A DNA stretch of 64,000 nucleotides from Solirhodobacter olei (lineage in GTDB: Bacteria; Pseudomonadota; Alphaproteobacteria; Rhodobacterales; Rhodobacteraceae). Positions 36,193 to 45,148 of this stretch are shown here, piece after piece. The notes beneath the pieces were generated by a model. The model searched no databases. It saw only the letters and a list, made by a program, of their open reading frames with translations, and was not told where the DNA came from. Within the stretch, counting starts at the first letter, position 1. Every line of letters begins with the position of its first letter. The DNA lies in NCBI RefSeq assembly GCF_004010155.1, contig NZ_RRYH01000003.1, positions 124,001-188,000 on the forward strand. Reading direction: 5' to 3'. A program made the translations under genes and the position numbers.

Positions 36193-37344
36193 ATGATCCT
36201 GCATGACCTCATTTCCCTCGACGTACTGCGCGTCATCTGGTGGGTCCTTCTGGGCGTCCTTCTGACCGGCTTCGCGCTGACCGACGGCTTTGACCTCGGT
36301 GTCGGCACGCTGCTGCCCTTCGTGGGCAAGACGGACCTGGAGCGGCGCGTCGCGATCAACACGATCGGCCCGGTCTGGGAGGGCAACCAGGTGTGGTTCA
36401 TCCTTGGCGGCGGGGCGATCTTCGCGGCCTGGCCGCCGCTTTACGCGGTCAGCTTCTCGGGCTTCTACCTCGCGATGTTCGTGGTGCTGGCGGCGCTGAT
36501 CCTGCGGCCCGTGGGGTTCAAGTACCGCTCCAAGCGCGACGGGGCGGGCTGGCGCTCGGCCTGGGACTGGGCGCTCTTCGTGGGCGGCGCGGTGCCGGCA
36601 CTGATCTTCGGGGTGGCGATGGGCAACGTGCTGCAAGGCGTGCCCTTCCACTTCAACGAGGACCTGATGTCGATCTACACCGGCACCTTCTTCGGGCTTC
36701 TCAATCCCTTCGCGCTGCTCGCGGGTGTCGTCTCGCTGACCATGCTGGTCACCCACGGCGCGGGCTGGCTGCAACTGAAGGCGGAGGGGCCGGTGGCGGA
36801 GCGGGCGCGGGCCATTGGTTCGGTCACCGGGCTTGTCGCGGCCGTCGCCTATGCGCTGGCGGGCGTCTGGATGGCCGAGGGGATCGTGGGCTACCACATC
36901 GTGGGGCCGGCGGCGGCCAATGCGCCCTCCAACCCCTTCCTGATCGACATGGCGCGCGGCGGAAACTGGATGGCGGCTTATGACGCGCGGCCCTGGATCG
37001 CGATTGCGCCGGTGGCGGGGCTCCTGGGCATGCTGATGGCCTCGCTGGGTCTGCGCCGGGGCTGGGAACTGGGTGCCATCGCCTGGTCGAAGGTTGGGAT
37101 CATCGGGATCATTTCCTCGGTCGGGCTGACGATGTTCCCGTTCATCCTGCCGTCCTCGGCCGACCCGAAAAGCTCGCTGACGGTGTGGAACGCCTCGTCG
37201 TCGCAAATGACGCTTTTCGTCATGCTGGTTTGCGCGGTGATCTTCGTGCCGATCATCCTGGCCTACACGGCCTGGGTCTACAAAGTGCTCTGGGGCAAGG
37301 TGACGGAAGATGGTGTCGCCGAGGCCAGTGACTCGGTCTACTGA
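36193..37344 (+). CDS. cydB: Cytochrome bd oxidase subunit II
   Basis: 383 residues, about eight helices. N-terminal WWVLLGVLLTGFALTDGFDLGVGTLLPF is the family signature, and the EGNQVWFILGGGAIFAAWP block follows. Five bases downstream of cydA, then 14 bases to cydX. Length typical. Confidence 0.96.
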   Translation: MILHDLISLDVLRVIWWVLLGVLLTGFALTDGFDLGVGTLLPFVGKTDLERRVAINTIGPVWEGNQVWFILGGGAIFAAWPPLYAVSFSGFYLAMFVVLAALILRPVGFKYRSKRDGAGWRSAWDWALFVGGAVPALIFGVAMGNVLQGVPFHFNEDLMSIYTGTFFGLLNPFALLAGVVSLTMLVTHGAGWLQLKAEGPVAERARAIGSVTGLVAAVAYALAGVWMAEGIVGYHIVGPAAANAPSNPFLIDMARGGNWMAAYDARPWIAIAPVAGLLGMLMASLGLRRGWELGAIAWSKVGIIGIISSVGLTMFPFILPSSADPKSSLTVWNASSSQMTLFVMLVCAVIFVPIILAYTAWVYKVLWGKVTEDGVAEASDSVY

Positions 37345-37358
37345 GAAGGAGAAGGCAG

Positions 37359-37508
37359 ATGTGGTATTTCGCCTGGATGCTGGGACTGCCGCTGGCCGCG
37401 GGCTTCGCCGTCGTCAACGCGATGTGGCTGGAGCTGCAGGAAGACGCGGTGATGGCGGGGGAGCGCGAGTCGCGCTCCATGGTCGCCAAGAAAAAGAAGC
37501 GCGGCTGA
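37359..37508 (+). CDS. cydX: CydX small subunit of cytochrome bd
   Basis: 49 residues: MWYFAWMLGLPLAAGF, then NAMWLELQED and a basic KKKKRG tail. The single helix with W6 and the MWLE block is the CydX family pattern (CydX/CbdX, stabilises the heme site). Ribosome site GAAGGAGAAGG before the ATG. It ends three bases from the convergent hydrogenase protease stop. Confidence 0.92.
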   Translation: MWYFAWMLGLPLAAGFAVVNAMWLELQEDAVMAGERESRSMVAKKKKRG

Positions 37509-37511
37509 GGA

Positions 37512-38024
37512 TCAGCCCGCAAACTCCTGCAAAAGCTCGGATATCAGCGCCCCGGCGGCATCGGCCACCGGGGCGCTGAGCCGTTCTCCGGCCGAGAAAT
37601 CCGCGCCTTCGATGCCGTGGATCGTCAGCCGCGCGGGCAGGAGGCCCAGGGCGCGGGCGGTCTCCACCGCCTCCGCCACGCCGAAGCGATGGGTGGAGTA
37701 ATGGAAGAACTCTGCCGGCACCGGCTGCAGCCCGTCGAGCATGCTGCGATGCCCCGGCGCCGCGCCACTGGCGGTGGCGTCGACCAGCACGAGGTGCGCC
37801 GCCTCCGCCATCGCATCTATCACGCCGGTCCCGTCGCCCTCATGCGCTCGGGCGGGCAGCCCCGCCTCGGCCAGCCGCGCGGCAACGAAGGGTCCGACCC
37901 CATCATCCGCCCGCATCGCGTTGCCGATCCCGAGGATCAGCACGCCTGCTTTCTCCTGGCCGAAATACTCCACGGGGGCGCGGGGGTGTGAAACCCCCGC
38001 CTGCGGCCCCTCCGACTCAGCCAC
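37512..38024 (-). CDS. Hydrogenase maturation endopeptidase
   Basis: 170 residues of the HyaD/HycI/HoxW family. It has GIGNAMRADDGVGPFV, the nickel-sensing GxGNxxxxDDG motif, with its Asp, and VDATASG (second Asp) and HRFGVAEAVE region (His). It cleaves the C-terminal tail of the large subunit HydA after NiFe insertion. GTG start 38024 overlaps the large-subunit stop by eight bases, so it is coupled to its substrate gene. Upstream in-frame residues before GVLILG are poorly conserved, so a later start is possible. Confidence 0.88.
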   Translation of the reverse strand: MAESEGPQAGVSHPRAPVEYFGQEKAGVLILGIGNAMRADDGVGPFVAARLAEAGLPARAHEGDGTGVIDAMAEAAHLVLVDATASGAAPGHRSMLDGLQPVPAEFFHYSTHRFGVAEAVETARALGLLPARLTIHGIEGADFSAGERLSAPVADAAGALISELLQEFAG

Positions 38025-39309
38025 GGTCGACCGTCAGCTTGAGGAAATGCGTCGCGCAAGAGATGCAGGGATCGTAGTTCCGGATCGTCTGCTCGCAGCG
38101 CAGCTTCAGCGCGCCGTCGTTCAGTGCGAGGTTCGCCTGAACCACGCGGGCGAGGTCGGCCTCTATCTGCGGCTGGTTCTGCGAGGTGGGCGGCACGATC
38201 CGCGCCTCGACGATGCGGCCTTCGCCGTCGAGGCGGTAGCTGTGGTAGCAGAGCCCGCGCGGCGCTTCGGTCGCGCCATGGCCGGTGCCGGCGCGGGGGG
38301 CGGCGGCCTCGACGAAGGCCGGGGCGGGGGGCGTGTAGCCGCGGAGGATCCGGGCGGCCTCTTCCACTGCGTATTGCACCTCGACCATGCGGACGAGGAT
38401 GGATTTGAACGGGTTCGTCACCACCTCACCCAGGCCGCAGTCGCGCGCGGTCTGCTGCGCGGTGGGGGACAGTCGAGCGAAGTTCAGCGCGTATCGGGCG
38501 AGGGGGCCGGTGAGATAGGCCGAGCCGTCCCGCATGTGGCCGTGCAGCGCGTTGGAGCGGGCGACATGCTCTTCGACGAAATGCGCCTCCCACTCGGCGG
38601 GGGCGATGTCGAGCCCGCGGGAGGATCCGATGCGGCCCTCAATGATTGGGTAGACCTCGGGGTGGGTGAGGGAGACAAAGTGATAATCGCCCTCATCGTC
38701 GGGGAAGTCGAAGCGGGCGAAGTCGAGCGCCAGCTCGCGCGCGGCCTGGGCGCCCCAGTCGAGTTCGGGCAGAAGCGCCTCGATCGCGGCGCGGGGGGGC
38801 GCGGTGTAGAAGCCGCCGACGCGCGTGTTGACGGGATGGACGGCGCGGCCGCCGATGACCTCCATCAGCGTGTTGCCCAGCTTCTTCAGCCGCAGCGCCT
38901 TGCGCACCAGGTCCGGCGCGTCGCGGGCGATGTCCATCGCGCTGTCGAGGCCGAGGAAATCCGGCGCGTGCAGCATCGCGGCGTGGAGCGTGTGGCTCTG
39001 GATCCATTCGCCGCAATAGAGCGCGCGGCGCAGCGCGTGGATCTCGGGCGTGATCTCGATCCCCAGCGCCTGTTCCATCGCCTGCGAGGAGGAGGCGATA
39101 TAGGCGATCGGGCAGATCCCGCAGATGCGAGAGGTGATGTCGGGCGCCTCGTGGTAGTCGCGGCCCTGCAGGAACGCCTCGAAAAAGCGAGGCGGCTCGA
39201 AGATGCGGAACTCGCATTTCTCCAGCACGTCGCCGTTCAGCTTGACGTAGAGCGCGCCTTCGCCCTCGACCCGGGCGAGGGCGTCGACCTGGATGATCTT
39301 TTCAGTCAT
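38017..39309 (-). CDS. hydA: NiFe hydrogenase large subunit, group 3b type
   Basis: 430 residues. The NiFe site cysteines are C63-x2-C66 ([10 protein letters not shown]) and C415-x2-C418 in DPCISCATH; nine residues (FLKLTVDRG) follow H421 and are the tail removed by the protease. The N-terminal [13 protein letters not shown] is the conserved L1 region. With the small, gamma and beta genes upstream it forms a soluble NAD(P)-linked sulfhydrogenase-type enzyme, cytoplasmic. ATG overlaps the small-subunit stop by eight bases. The earlier in-frame start inside the small subunit gives an Arg-rich tail and is rejected. Confidence 0.92.
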   Translation of the reverse strand: MTEKIIQVDALARVEGEGALYVKLNGDVLEKCEFRIFEPPRFFEAFLQGRDYHEAPDITSRICGICPIAYIASSSQAMEQALGIEITPEIHALRRALYCGEWIQSHTLHAAMLHAPDFLGLDSAMDIARDAPDLVRKALRLKKLGNTLMEVIGGRAVHPVNTRVGGFYTAPPRAAIEALLPELDWGAQAARELALDFARFDFPDDEGDYHFVSLTHPEVYPIIEGRIGSSRGLDIAPAEWEAHFVEEHVARSNALHGHMRDGSAYLTGPLARYALNFARLSPTAQQTARDCGLGEVVTNPFKSILVRMVEVQYAVEEAARILRGYTPPAPAFVEAAAPRAGTGHGATEAPRGLCYHSYRLDGEGRIVEARIVPPTSQNQPQIEADLARVVQANLALNDGALKLRCEQTIRNYDPCISCATHFLKLTVDRG

Positions 39310-40069
39310 GGCGCTGGCTTTCGCGGCTGAAGTCGGGGGCGGCGGCATTGAAGCTTCGGTAAAGGTCGCGGATCTGGCGGGGCGTCTCGCCCAGCTCGGC
39401 GAGCCGGGCGGAGAGGCTTTCGGGGTTGGGCGCCTCCTTCGGGCCGAAGCAGCCGTAGCAGCCACGCCCGTGCGAGGGGCAGAGGTTGCCGCAACCGGCC
39501 TGTGTCACCGGGCCGAGGCAGGGGGTGCCGTGGGCGACGAGCACGCAGACCGTGCCATGCGCCTTGCATTCGGTGCATTGCGAGGTCTTCGGCACATGCG
39601 GGGTCCGGCCGGCGAGGGTGGCGGAGATCAATTCGATCAGCTGGCGCTTGTTGATCGGGCAGCCGCGCAGCTCGAAATCCACCTTCACGTGGTCGGAGAT
39701 CGGCGTCGCGGTGGCAAGTGTCGAGATGTAGTCCGGGTGGGCGTAGACTTGGCGGGTGAATTCCGCGACATCGGCGAAGTTGCGCAGGCTCTGGATGCCG
39801 CCCGCGGTGGCGCAGGCGCCGATGGTGATCAGGACCTTCGAGTTCGCCCGGATCTCCTGGATCCGCTGGGCGTCATGGGCTGTCGTCACGGAGCCTTCCA
39901 CAAGCGAGACGTCATAGGGCCCGCCGGAGCGGCCGGAGCTGGCCTCGAGAAACTCTGCGATGTCGACCCGTCCGGCGATCTCCAGAAGCTCGTCCTCGCA
40001 ATCGAGAAGCGTCAGCTGGCAGCCGTCGCAGGAGGCGAATTTCCAGACCGCGAGCTTCGGGTTCGCCAT
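39302..40069 (-). CDS. hydD: NiFe hydrogenase small subunit, group 3b type
   Basis: 255 residues. Proximal cluster cysteines: CDGCQ (C14, C17), GACATAGG and [10 protein letters not shown]; further cluster cysteines lie in [23 protein letters not shown] and GCYGC. No Tat signal, so a cytoplasmic enzyme. It passes electrons from the NiFe site to the gamma subunit. One base separates it from the upstream gamma-subunit stop. Confidence 0.92.
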   Translation of the reverse strand: MANPKLAVWKFASCDGCQLTLLDCEDELLEIAGRVDIAEFLEASSGRSGGPYDVSLVEGSVTTAHDAQRIQEIRANSKVLITIGACATAGGIQSLRNFADVAEFTRQVYAHPDYISTLATATPISDHVKVDFELRGCPINKRQLIELISATLAGRTPHVPKTSQCTECKAHGTVCVLVAHGTPCLGPVTQAGCGNLCPSHGRGCYGCFGPKEAPNPESLSARLAELGETPRQIRDLYRSFNAAAPDFSRESQRHD

Positions 40070-40070
40070 C

Positions 40071-40919
40071 TCAGAGCTCCTTCAGGCCAAGGCGGGCGGC
40101 GACTGTGTCGTGGCGGAAGACCGGGCCGTCCTTGCAGATGAAATCGCCGCCGAACTGGCAATGGCCGCAGAAGCCGAGGGCGCATTTCATGTTGCGCTCC
40201 ATCGAGACCCAGCAGTGATCGGAGGACACGCCCGCCGCCTCCAGCGCCTGCAGCGTGAAGCGCATCATGATCTCCGGCCCGCAGATGAAGGCCTCGATCG
40301 TTGCGGGATCGGTGCCGGCCAAGGCGTGGGGAAGCGCGGTCGTCACCACGCCGACGCGGCCCGTCCAGCCGGGGCGGGCGTGGTCGACCGTCACCTCCAC
40401 CTCGGTGTCGAGGCGGGATTTCCAGGTGGAGATCTCCTCGGCATAAAGCAGTTCGTCGGGAGAGCGGGCGCCGTAGACGAGGGTGAGGCCGGCGTAATCG
40501 GCGCGGTTGTTCAGGACGTGGTAGATCGCGGGGCGAAGCGGCGCGAGGCCGAGGCCGCCCGCGATGAAAAGCGCGTGGCGGCCCGCGGCGGCCTCGATCG
40601 GCCAGGCGGATCCGAAGGGGCCGCGGATGCCGAGCATGTCGCCTTCCTTCAGACCCACGATGGCTTTCGAGACGAGGCCCACGTCGCGGGTGGTGTGGGT
40701 GAGCTGACCGGGGCGGGCCGGATCGCCGGAGATGGAAACCGGGATCTCCCCCACGCCGAAGGCGTAGAGCATGTTGAACTGCCCCGGCGAGAAGGTCATC
40801 GGCGCACCGTCGATGGGGGCAAGTTCCACCGTCGCGGTGCCCGCGATTTCGCCCTTCGCGCGGGTCACGCGATAGCGGCGGGGCAGCATCGGGTCCGGCG
40901 TCGGGAGGGGCGCGGCCAT
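40071..40919 (-). CDS. hydG: Hydrogenase gamma subunit, FAD/NAD(P)- and 2Fe-2S-binding
   Basis: 282 residues. A ferredoxin-NADP reductase-type FAD domain (about 10-110, with [20 protein letters not shown]) is followed by an NAD(P) domain ([16 protein letters not shown], about 132-147). The C-terminal 2Fe-2S cysteines are in [18 protein letters not shown] and ICKDGPVF. It links H2 to NADP+/NADPH, the group 3b pattern. Starts one base after the cNMP-protein gene stop. Confidence 0.92.
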   Translation of the reverse strand: MAAPLPTPDPMLPRRYRVTRAKGEIAGTATVELAPIDGAPMTFSPGQFNMLYAFGVGEIPVSISGDPARPGQLTHTTRDVGLVSKAIVGLKEGDMLGIRGPFGSAWPIEAAAGRHALFIAGGLGLAPLRPAIYHVLNNRADYAGLTLVYGARSPDELLYAEEISTWKSRLDTEVEVTVDHARPGWTGRVGVVTTALPHALAGTDPATIEAFICGPEIMMRFTLQALEAAGVSSDHCWVSMERNMKCALGFCGHCQFGGDFICKDGPVFRHDTVAARLGLKEL

Positions 40920-40920
40920 C

Positions 40921-41388
40921 TCAGGCCTTCACGCCGTAGAGGTCGAGCACCTGCAGGCGCAGCGAGCGCAGGCGGGTGACGAGATGCGGCACCCAGTGCT
41001 GGAACATGGTGTAGCCGAGCGCCGGGTTCGCCTCGCATTTCGTTCTCAGGCAGGCGCCGTCCAGGCTGATGGCGCGGACCTCGTTGAGCGCGACGGCATC
41101 GTTCGAATGCTTGAAGGGGGCGATCAGCCAGGACCAGCCGAAGAGCTCTCCGGCGTGGACGGTTTCGGTGATGATCGGCTCGCGCTCCGGGGTGGCGACC
41201 TCGAGGGCGACGTCGCCATGGGTGACGATGAAGAAGCGGTCGGCGGGGGTGCCCTCGGAATAGATCCGCTCGCCGGCGCGGAAATGCTCGTGCCGGGCGC
41301 AGCCTGCGAAAAGCGCGATCGTCGCGGTGTCGAAGCTGGCGAAGAGGGGGTGCTGGGCGAGGATCTCCTCGAAACGGTGGATTTCCAT
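40921..41388 (-). CDS. Stand-alone cyclic-nucleotide-binding domain protein in the hydrogenase operon
   Basis: 155 residues: a complete Crp-type cNMP domain (about 1-130, RHEHFRAGERIYSEGTPADRFFIVTHG and VHAGELFGWSWL). There is no C-terminal helix-turn-helix; the protein ends LRSLRLQVLDLYGVKA, an amphipathic helix. The phosphate-binding cassette lacks the usual Arg-Ala pair, so it may not bind cAMP. It lies between beta and gamma genes with 1-3 base gaps, suggesting it is a structural or regulatory partner of the hydrogenase rather than a transcription factor. Confidence 0.8.
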   Translation of the reverse strand: MEIHRFEEILAQHPLFASFDTATIALFAGCARHEHFRAGERIYSEGTPADRFFIVTHGDVALEVATPEREPIITETVHAGELFGWSWLIAPFKHSNDAVALNEVRAISLDGACLRTKCEANPALGYTMFQHWVPHLVTRLRSLRLQVLDLYGVKA

Positions 41389-41391
41389 GAG

Positions 41392-42525
41392 TCAGGCCTC
41401 CTCGTGCGGGGCGGGAGCGGGAAGGGAGGGATCGGGGGCGGACAGGGCGTGGGCTTCGGCCACGATGTCGATGCCGACGGGGCACCAGGCGATGCAGCGG
41501 CCGCAGCCGGTGCAGCCGGAGCTTCCGAACTGGTCATGCCAGGCGGAGAGCTTGTGGGTCATCCATTGCCGGTAGCGGGACTTGCCGGAGCGGCGGACGG
41601 CGCCGCCGTGGACATAGGTGAAGTCGATGGAGAAGCAGCTGTCCCAGCTCCGCCAGCGCTCGGCATGATCGCCGGAGAGGTCGGTGACATCCTCGACATC
41701 GGTGCAGAAGCAGGTCGGGCAGGCCAGCGTGCAATTGGCGCAGCCAAGGCAGCGGGCGGCGACATCCTCCCACTGGGGGTGCTCGGGGTTGGCTTTCAGC
41801 GTGCCGGCGATGGCTTCGGGCATGGCGCGGGTCTGCGCGCGGGCGGTGGCGGCGCTGGTGGCCTTCGCCTCGGCGATCTGGGCCGGGGTGGCGGGGGCGA
41901 GGGCGAGCGTGGCGGCGATGCGCGCGCCTTCGTCGCTGCCGATCTCCAGCAGGAGGCCCGTGCCGGTGGCAAGTTCGGTCAGCGCGAGGTCGTAGCCGGC
42001 CTCGGCCCGGGGGCCGGTCGCGGTGGAGGCGCAGAAGCAGGTCTCTGCCGCGCGGGCGCAGTTAACGGAGACGATCAGTGTCCCCGCGCGGCGGCGGGCG
42101 TAGCCGGGATCGGTGAAGCTGCCGTTGTCGAAGACGCGGTCCTGGATCTCCATCGCCGCGATCTCGCAGGGGCGGACACCGAAGAAGGCCGTCCTGGGCC
42201 AGGGTTCATCCGGCTGGCCGAGTTCGAAGCCGTCGGCCGTGCGTTCCGCGCTCCAGAGCTTCTGGCGGGCGGGGAAGAGCCATTTCTTCCAGGACTGGGG
42301 GCCCACGACGTAGTCGAACCAGCGGCCGGGCGCTGTTTCGGCCAGGCGGTAGTGGCCGGGGGACTGGCTGTCGGAAAGGCCCTTGGGAAGGTCCTCGGGC
42401 CGGTCAAGCGGTTCATAGGCGATGGCGCCCTGTACCGGGGCCGGGCCGATCACGCGGATGCCCTCGGCCAGCAGGGCGGCGAGGAGAAGCGTTGGATCGG
42501 GCAAGTGCAGCGGCGCGCGGGTCAT
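41392..42525 (-). CDS. hydB: Hydrogenase beta subunit, 4Fe-4S dicluster (HydB type)
   Basis: 377 residues. Two 4Fe-4S binding motifs: CLGCANCTLACPTCFC and CTGCGRCIAWCPVG; further Cys in NCARAAETCFC. Wide Ala-rich linker between. This subunit connects the hydrogenase core to the flavin module. First gene of the operon hydB, cNMP gene, hydG, hydD, hydA, protease. The ATG 42525 has no good ribosome site; an FNR-like box lies 34-47 bases upstream. Longer in-frame starts run into the divergent regulator promoter and are not supported. Confidence 0.9.
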   Translation of the reverse strand: MTRAPLHLPDPTLLLAALLAEGIRVIGPAPVQGAIAYEPLDRPEDLPKGLSDSQSPGHYRLAETAPGRWFDYVVGPQSWKKWLFPARQKLWSAERTADGFELGQPDEPWPRTAFFGVRPCEIAAMEIQDRVFDNGSFTDPGYARRRAGTLIVSVNCARAAETCFCASTATGPRAEAGYDLALTELATGTGLLLEIGSDEGARIAATLALAPATPAQIAEAKATSAATARAQTRAMPEAIAGTLKANPEHPQWEDVAARCLGCANCTLACPTCFCTDVEDVTDLSGDHAERWRSWDSCFSIDFTYVHGGAVRRSGKSRYRQWMTHKLSAWHDQFGSSGCTGCGRCIAWCPVGIDIVAEAHALSAPDPSLPAPAPHEEA

Positions 42526-42558
42526 GCGTTTCGGTAGCAACCTCGGGCAGGCGTGACG

Positions 42559-42572
42559 TTGATCTGGCGCAA
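42559..42572. promoter_or_regulatory. FNR/FnrL-like box of the hydrogenase operon
   Basis: TTGATCTGGCGCAA (TTGCGCCAGATCAA on the coding strand) matches TTGAT-N4-ATCAA at eight of ten positions, in the FnrL-site style of Rhodobacter. Its centre is 40.5 bases before the hydB ATG. Confidence 0.6.
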
Positions 42573-42730
42573 GGCGGAGGCGAGTCGTTTCACACAGGTT
42601 ACACGGTCCTGCCGCTCCTGTGCGGCGCTTGCATTGCGTGCGGCGGGGATTGGGGTAGGGTCTCCTGCGCGGCGGCGCCCGGGGCGGGGCCTGCCGGGAA
42701 GGCGGATCGGAAGGATTGGAACGGGCGGAC

Positions 42731-43405
42731 ATGGCGGATGATGCGGGCGAGGCGGGACCGGGGCGGGCGACGGCCGCGACGCCGGTGAAGGGACGCAAGG
42801 CGTCGAAGGCGGCGCGGCGGGCGCAGCTGATCGAGGCGACGATCGACAGCCTTGCCAAGCGCGGCTACGCCGAGACGACCATGGCCGACGTGGCCGACGG
42901 CGCGGGGCTGTCGCGCGGCATCGTCAACTTCCATTTCGAGAGCAAGGAGAACCTGCTGATCGCCACGCTTCAGCACCTGGCGGACGAGTATGTCGGCCAT
43001 TGGGAGGCGGCGGTGACGAAGGCGGGGCCGCGGGCGGCCGACCGGCTTTGGGCTGTCGTGGCGGCGGATTTCGATCGGCGGGTCTGCACCCGGCGCAAGA
43101 TCGCGGCCTGGTGCGCCTTCTGGGGCGAGGCGAAGTCGCGGCCGACCTACCAGGCGCTCTGCGGCGCGCGGGACGACAAGTACCAGCAGGTGGTGCAGGG
43201 GATCCTGGCCGAGCTGAAGGCCGAGGCCGGCTATGGCTATGCGCCGGAGGCAATGGCGCTGTCACTTTGCGCGATGCTGGAGGGGCTCTGGGTGCGGCTG
43301 ATGATGGGCGGCACCCGGCGCGAGGCGGCCTGGGCGGCGGCGGTGGACGATCTGGTGGCCACCTTTCCCAAGCATTTCGGCTACGAGGGGCCGCTGGCGG
43401 GGTAG
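42731..43405 (+). CDS. TetR-family regulator, BetI-like
   Basis: 224 residues. N-terminal helix-turn-helix (about 20-65: TTMADVADGAGLSRGIVNFHFESKENL) and a BetI-type ligand domain (TRRKIAAWCAFWGEAKSRP, AMLEGLWVRLMMGG). BetI controls choline/betaine genes; here the neighbours are an aminotransferase and, further on, sarcosine oxidase. A perfect TetR palindrome lies before the aminotransferase gene. ATG 42731 preferred to a TTG 15 bases upstream. Divergent from hydB. Confidence 0.8.
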   Translation: MADDAGEAGPGRATAATPVKGRKASKAARRAQLIEATIDSLAKRGYAETTMADVADGAGLSRGIVNFHFESKENLLIATLQHLADEYVGHWEAAVTKAGPRAADRLWAVVAADFDRRVCTRRKIAAWCAFWGEAKSRPTYQALCGARDDKYQQVVQGILAELKAEAGYGYAPEAMALSLCAMLEGLWVRLMMGGTRREAAWAAAVDDLVATFPKHFGYEGPLAG

Positions 43406-43416
43406 GAGCCGGCAGG

Positions 43417-43543
43417 AAGGTGCGCCATGAATGCGCACCCTACGGGAGGGCTATCTGCGGCCGAGGAGCGGTGCCCGCCCTTGGGGGCAGACGGGCGCTG
43501 GCCCGGTGGGGCTTTGCCTCGCGGTTTCGGGCCGGGAGTAGGC
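43417..43543 (+). repeat. Dispersed hairpin repeat, copy E
   Basis: Module 1: GGTGCGC-N7-GCGCACC CTACGGG (43419-43445). Module 2: GACGGGCGCTGGCCCGGTGG with GGTTTCGGGCCGGGA. Same order as in copy A, opposite to D. It lies between the BetI-like gene and the operator of the aminotransferase. Confidence 0.65.
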
Positions 43544-43560
43544 GCTGGCACCCGCCATTG

Positions 43561-43578
43561 ATTGAACGTGCGTTCAAT
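43561..43578. promoter_or_regulatory. TetR/BetI-type operator of the aminotransferase gene
   Basis: ATTGAACGTGCGTTCAAT: eight-base inverted half-sites with a two-base centre, matching the common TetR/BetI pattern TTGAACG-N2-CGTTCAA. It precedes the aminotransferase by 76 bases; the neighbouring BetI-like protein is the obvious ligand. Confidence 0.8.
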
Positions 43579-43654
43579 GCTATGTCTCAAAGATAAGATA
43601 TATCATGCGCTTGTTTGGCGCATTTCCGAATCAAATCTGATGATGGAGCGCGAC

Positions 43655-45067
43655 ATGGCGGCGAACCGGCAACCGGCGGAGGCCTTCGGGCAGGAGATGG
43701 CGGAGCTGCGGCAGGAGGCCGGGGCGCATCTGCTGGCGCCCTGGGCGAGCGCGGGAAAGATCGGCACCGCCGCGCTCGACATGATCGGCGACGGCGAAGG
43801 GATCTACGTCACTGACGAGGCCGGACGGCGGCTGATCGACGGGCCGGCGGGGATGTGGTGCGTCAACCTCGGCCACCGCAACCGCGAGCTTACCCAGGCG
43901 ATGGCGGACCAGGCGATGGCGCTCGACTACAACTCGCCCTGGTACACCAGCTCTGCCCCCGCGGTGGAGCTGGCGGGCCGGCTTGCCGGTCATGCGCCGG
44001 GGGACCTGAGCCATGTCTTCTTCACCACCGGCGGCTCCTCTGCGGTGGAGACGGCTTTGCGCTTCATGTTTTTCTACAACAACGTGAAGGGCCGGCCCGA
44101 GAAGAAGATGATCGTCACGCGGGACCGTGCCTATCACGGATCGACCTATCTCGCGGGCTCGCTGAACGGCCGGCCGCGGGATCAGGACTGGATGGATTCC
44201 GAGACCGGCCGAGTGATCCGCCTGTCCTGCCCGGATCCGTTCCGCCGCCCTGCGGGCATGAGCGTCGAGGCGTTCACCGACGGTCTGATCGAGGAGTTCC
44301 GCGCCGCCATCGAGCGCCATGGGGCCGAGAAGATCGGCGCCTTCGTGGCCGAGCCTGTGCTCGCCTCGGGCGGGGTGGTGGTGCCGCCTGAGGGCTACCT
44401 GAAGCGGATGCAGGCGCTTTGCCGGCAGAACGACATCCTCTTCATCTCCGACGAGGTGGTGACCGGCTTCGGGCGGCTTGGCAGCGTCTTCGCCTCGGGC
44501 GAGGTCTTCGGGATCGAGCCCGACATGATCACTTTCGCCAAGGGGGTCACATCGGGCTATTTCCCGCTTGGCGGCGCCATGATCTCGGCCCGGCTTCTGG
44601 AAGATCTGAGGGCTTCGAACCACCCCGAGGCGGCTTTTGCCCATGGCCTGACCTATTCCTCGCATCCAATCGGCTGCGCGGTGGCGCAGAAGACGCTGGA
44701 TATCCTCGAGGGCGGGCTGCTCGACGAGGTGAAGGAGAAGGCGGTCTACTTCCAGACGGCGCTGAAGCGGCTGGAGGATCATGCGCTGGTCGGCGAGGTG
44801 CGCGGGATGGGGCTGATGGCCTGCATCGAATGCGTGGCCGAGAAGGCGGGGCGGACGCCGCTGAAGCTGGATCTGGAGGTCGGCAAGCGGATCGACAGGC
44901 ACTGCCAGGAGCGGGGGCTGCTGGTGCGGCCCTTGATCCAGATGTGCGTGATGTCGCCGCCGCTGACGATCACCACGGACCAGATCGACCGGATGGTGGA
45001 GATCCTGGACGCTTCGATCCGCGCGACGATGGACGATCTGACCCGCGACGGGCTGTGGCGCGGGTAG
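43655..45067 (+). CDS. Class-III PLP aminotransferase
   Basis: 470 residues. PLP lysine K296 in TFAKGVTSG; FISDEVVTGFGRLGS precedes it; TGGSSAVETALRFM is the cofactor phosphate loop. ATG 43655 is nine bases after GGAGCGCGAC, better than two ATGs just upstream (43640, 43643). Substrate is uncertain: families include putrescine, beta-alanine, taurine and related amine transaminases. Probably repressed by the BetI-like regulator through the operator at 43561. Confidence 0.85.
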   Translation: MAANRQPAEAFGQEMAELRQEAGAHLLAPWASAGKIGTAALDMIGDGEGIYVTDEAGRRLIDGPAGMWCVNLGHRNRELTQAMADQAMALDYNSPWYTSSAPAVELAGRLAGHAPGDLSHVFFTTGGSSAVETALRFMFFYNNVKGRPEKKMIVTRDRAYHGSTYLAGSLNGRPRDQDWMDSETGRVIRLSCPDPFRRPAGMSVEAFTDGLIEEFRAAIERHGAEKIGAFVAEPVLASGGVVVPPEGYLKRMQALCRQNDILFISDEVVTGFGRLGSVFASGEVFGIEPDMITFAKGVTSGYFPLGGAMISARLLEDLRASNHPEAAFAHGLTYSSHPIGCAVAQKTLDILEGGLLDEVKEKAVYFQTALKRLEDHALVGEVRGMGLMACIECVAEKAGRTPLKLDLEVGKRIDRHCQERGLLVRPLIQMCVMSPPLTITTDQIDRMVEILDASIRATMDDLTRDGLWRG

Positions 45068-45105
45068 GGGCCGTCCCGGCGCGCGGACGGGTACGGCCCT
45101 GGAAG

Positions 45106-45139
45106 CGGCCCGGCCCCCGGTCTGTCGAGGGCCGGGCCG
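45106..45139. terminator. Bidirectional hairpin between convergent genes
   Basis: Eleven-base perfect stem CGGCCCGGCCC / GGGCCGGGCCG with a 12-base loop, in the 81-base gap between the aminotransferase and the convergent Old Yellow Enzyme gene. No T-run, so a stem-loop barrier rather than a classic terminator. Confidence 0.5.
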
Positions 45140-45148
45140 GATGATGGC

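Noticed and set aside
42526-42858. Upstream extension of hydB by 111 residues
   Set aside because: The added part is Arg/Pro-rich, crosses the divergent promoter and overlaps the regulator gene start.
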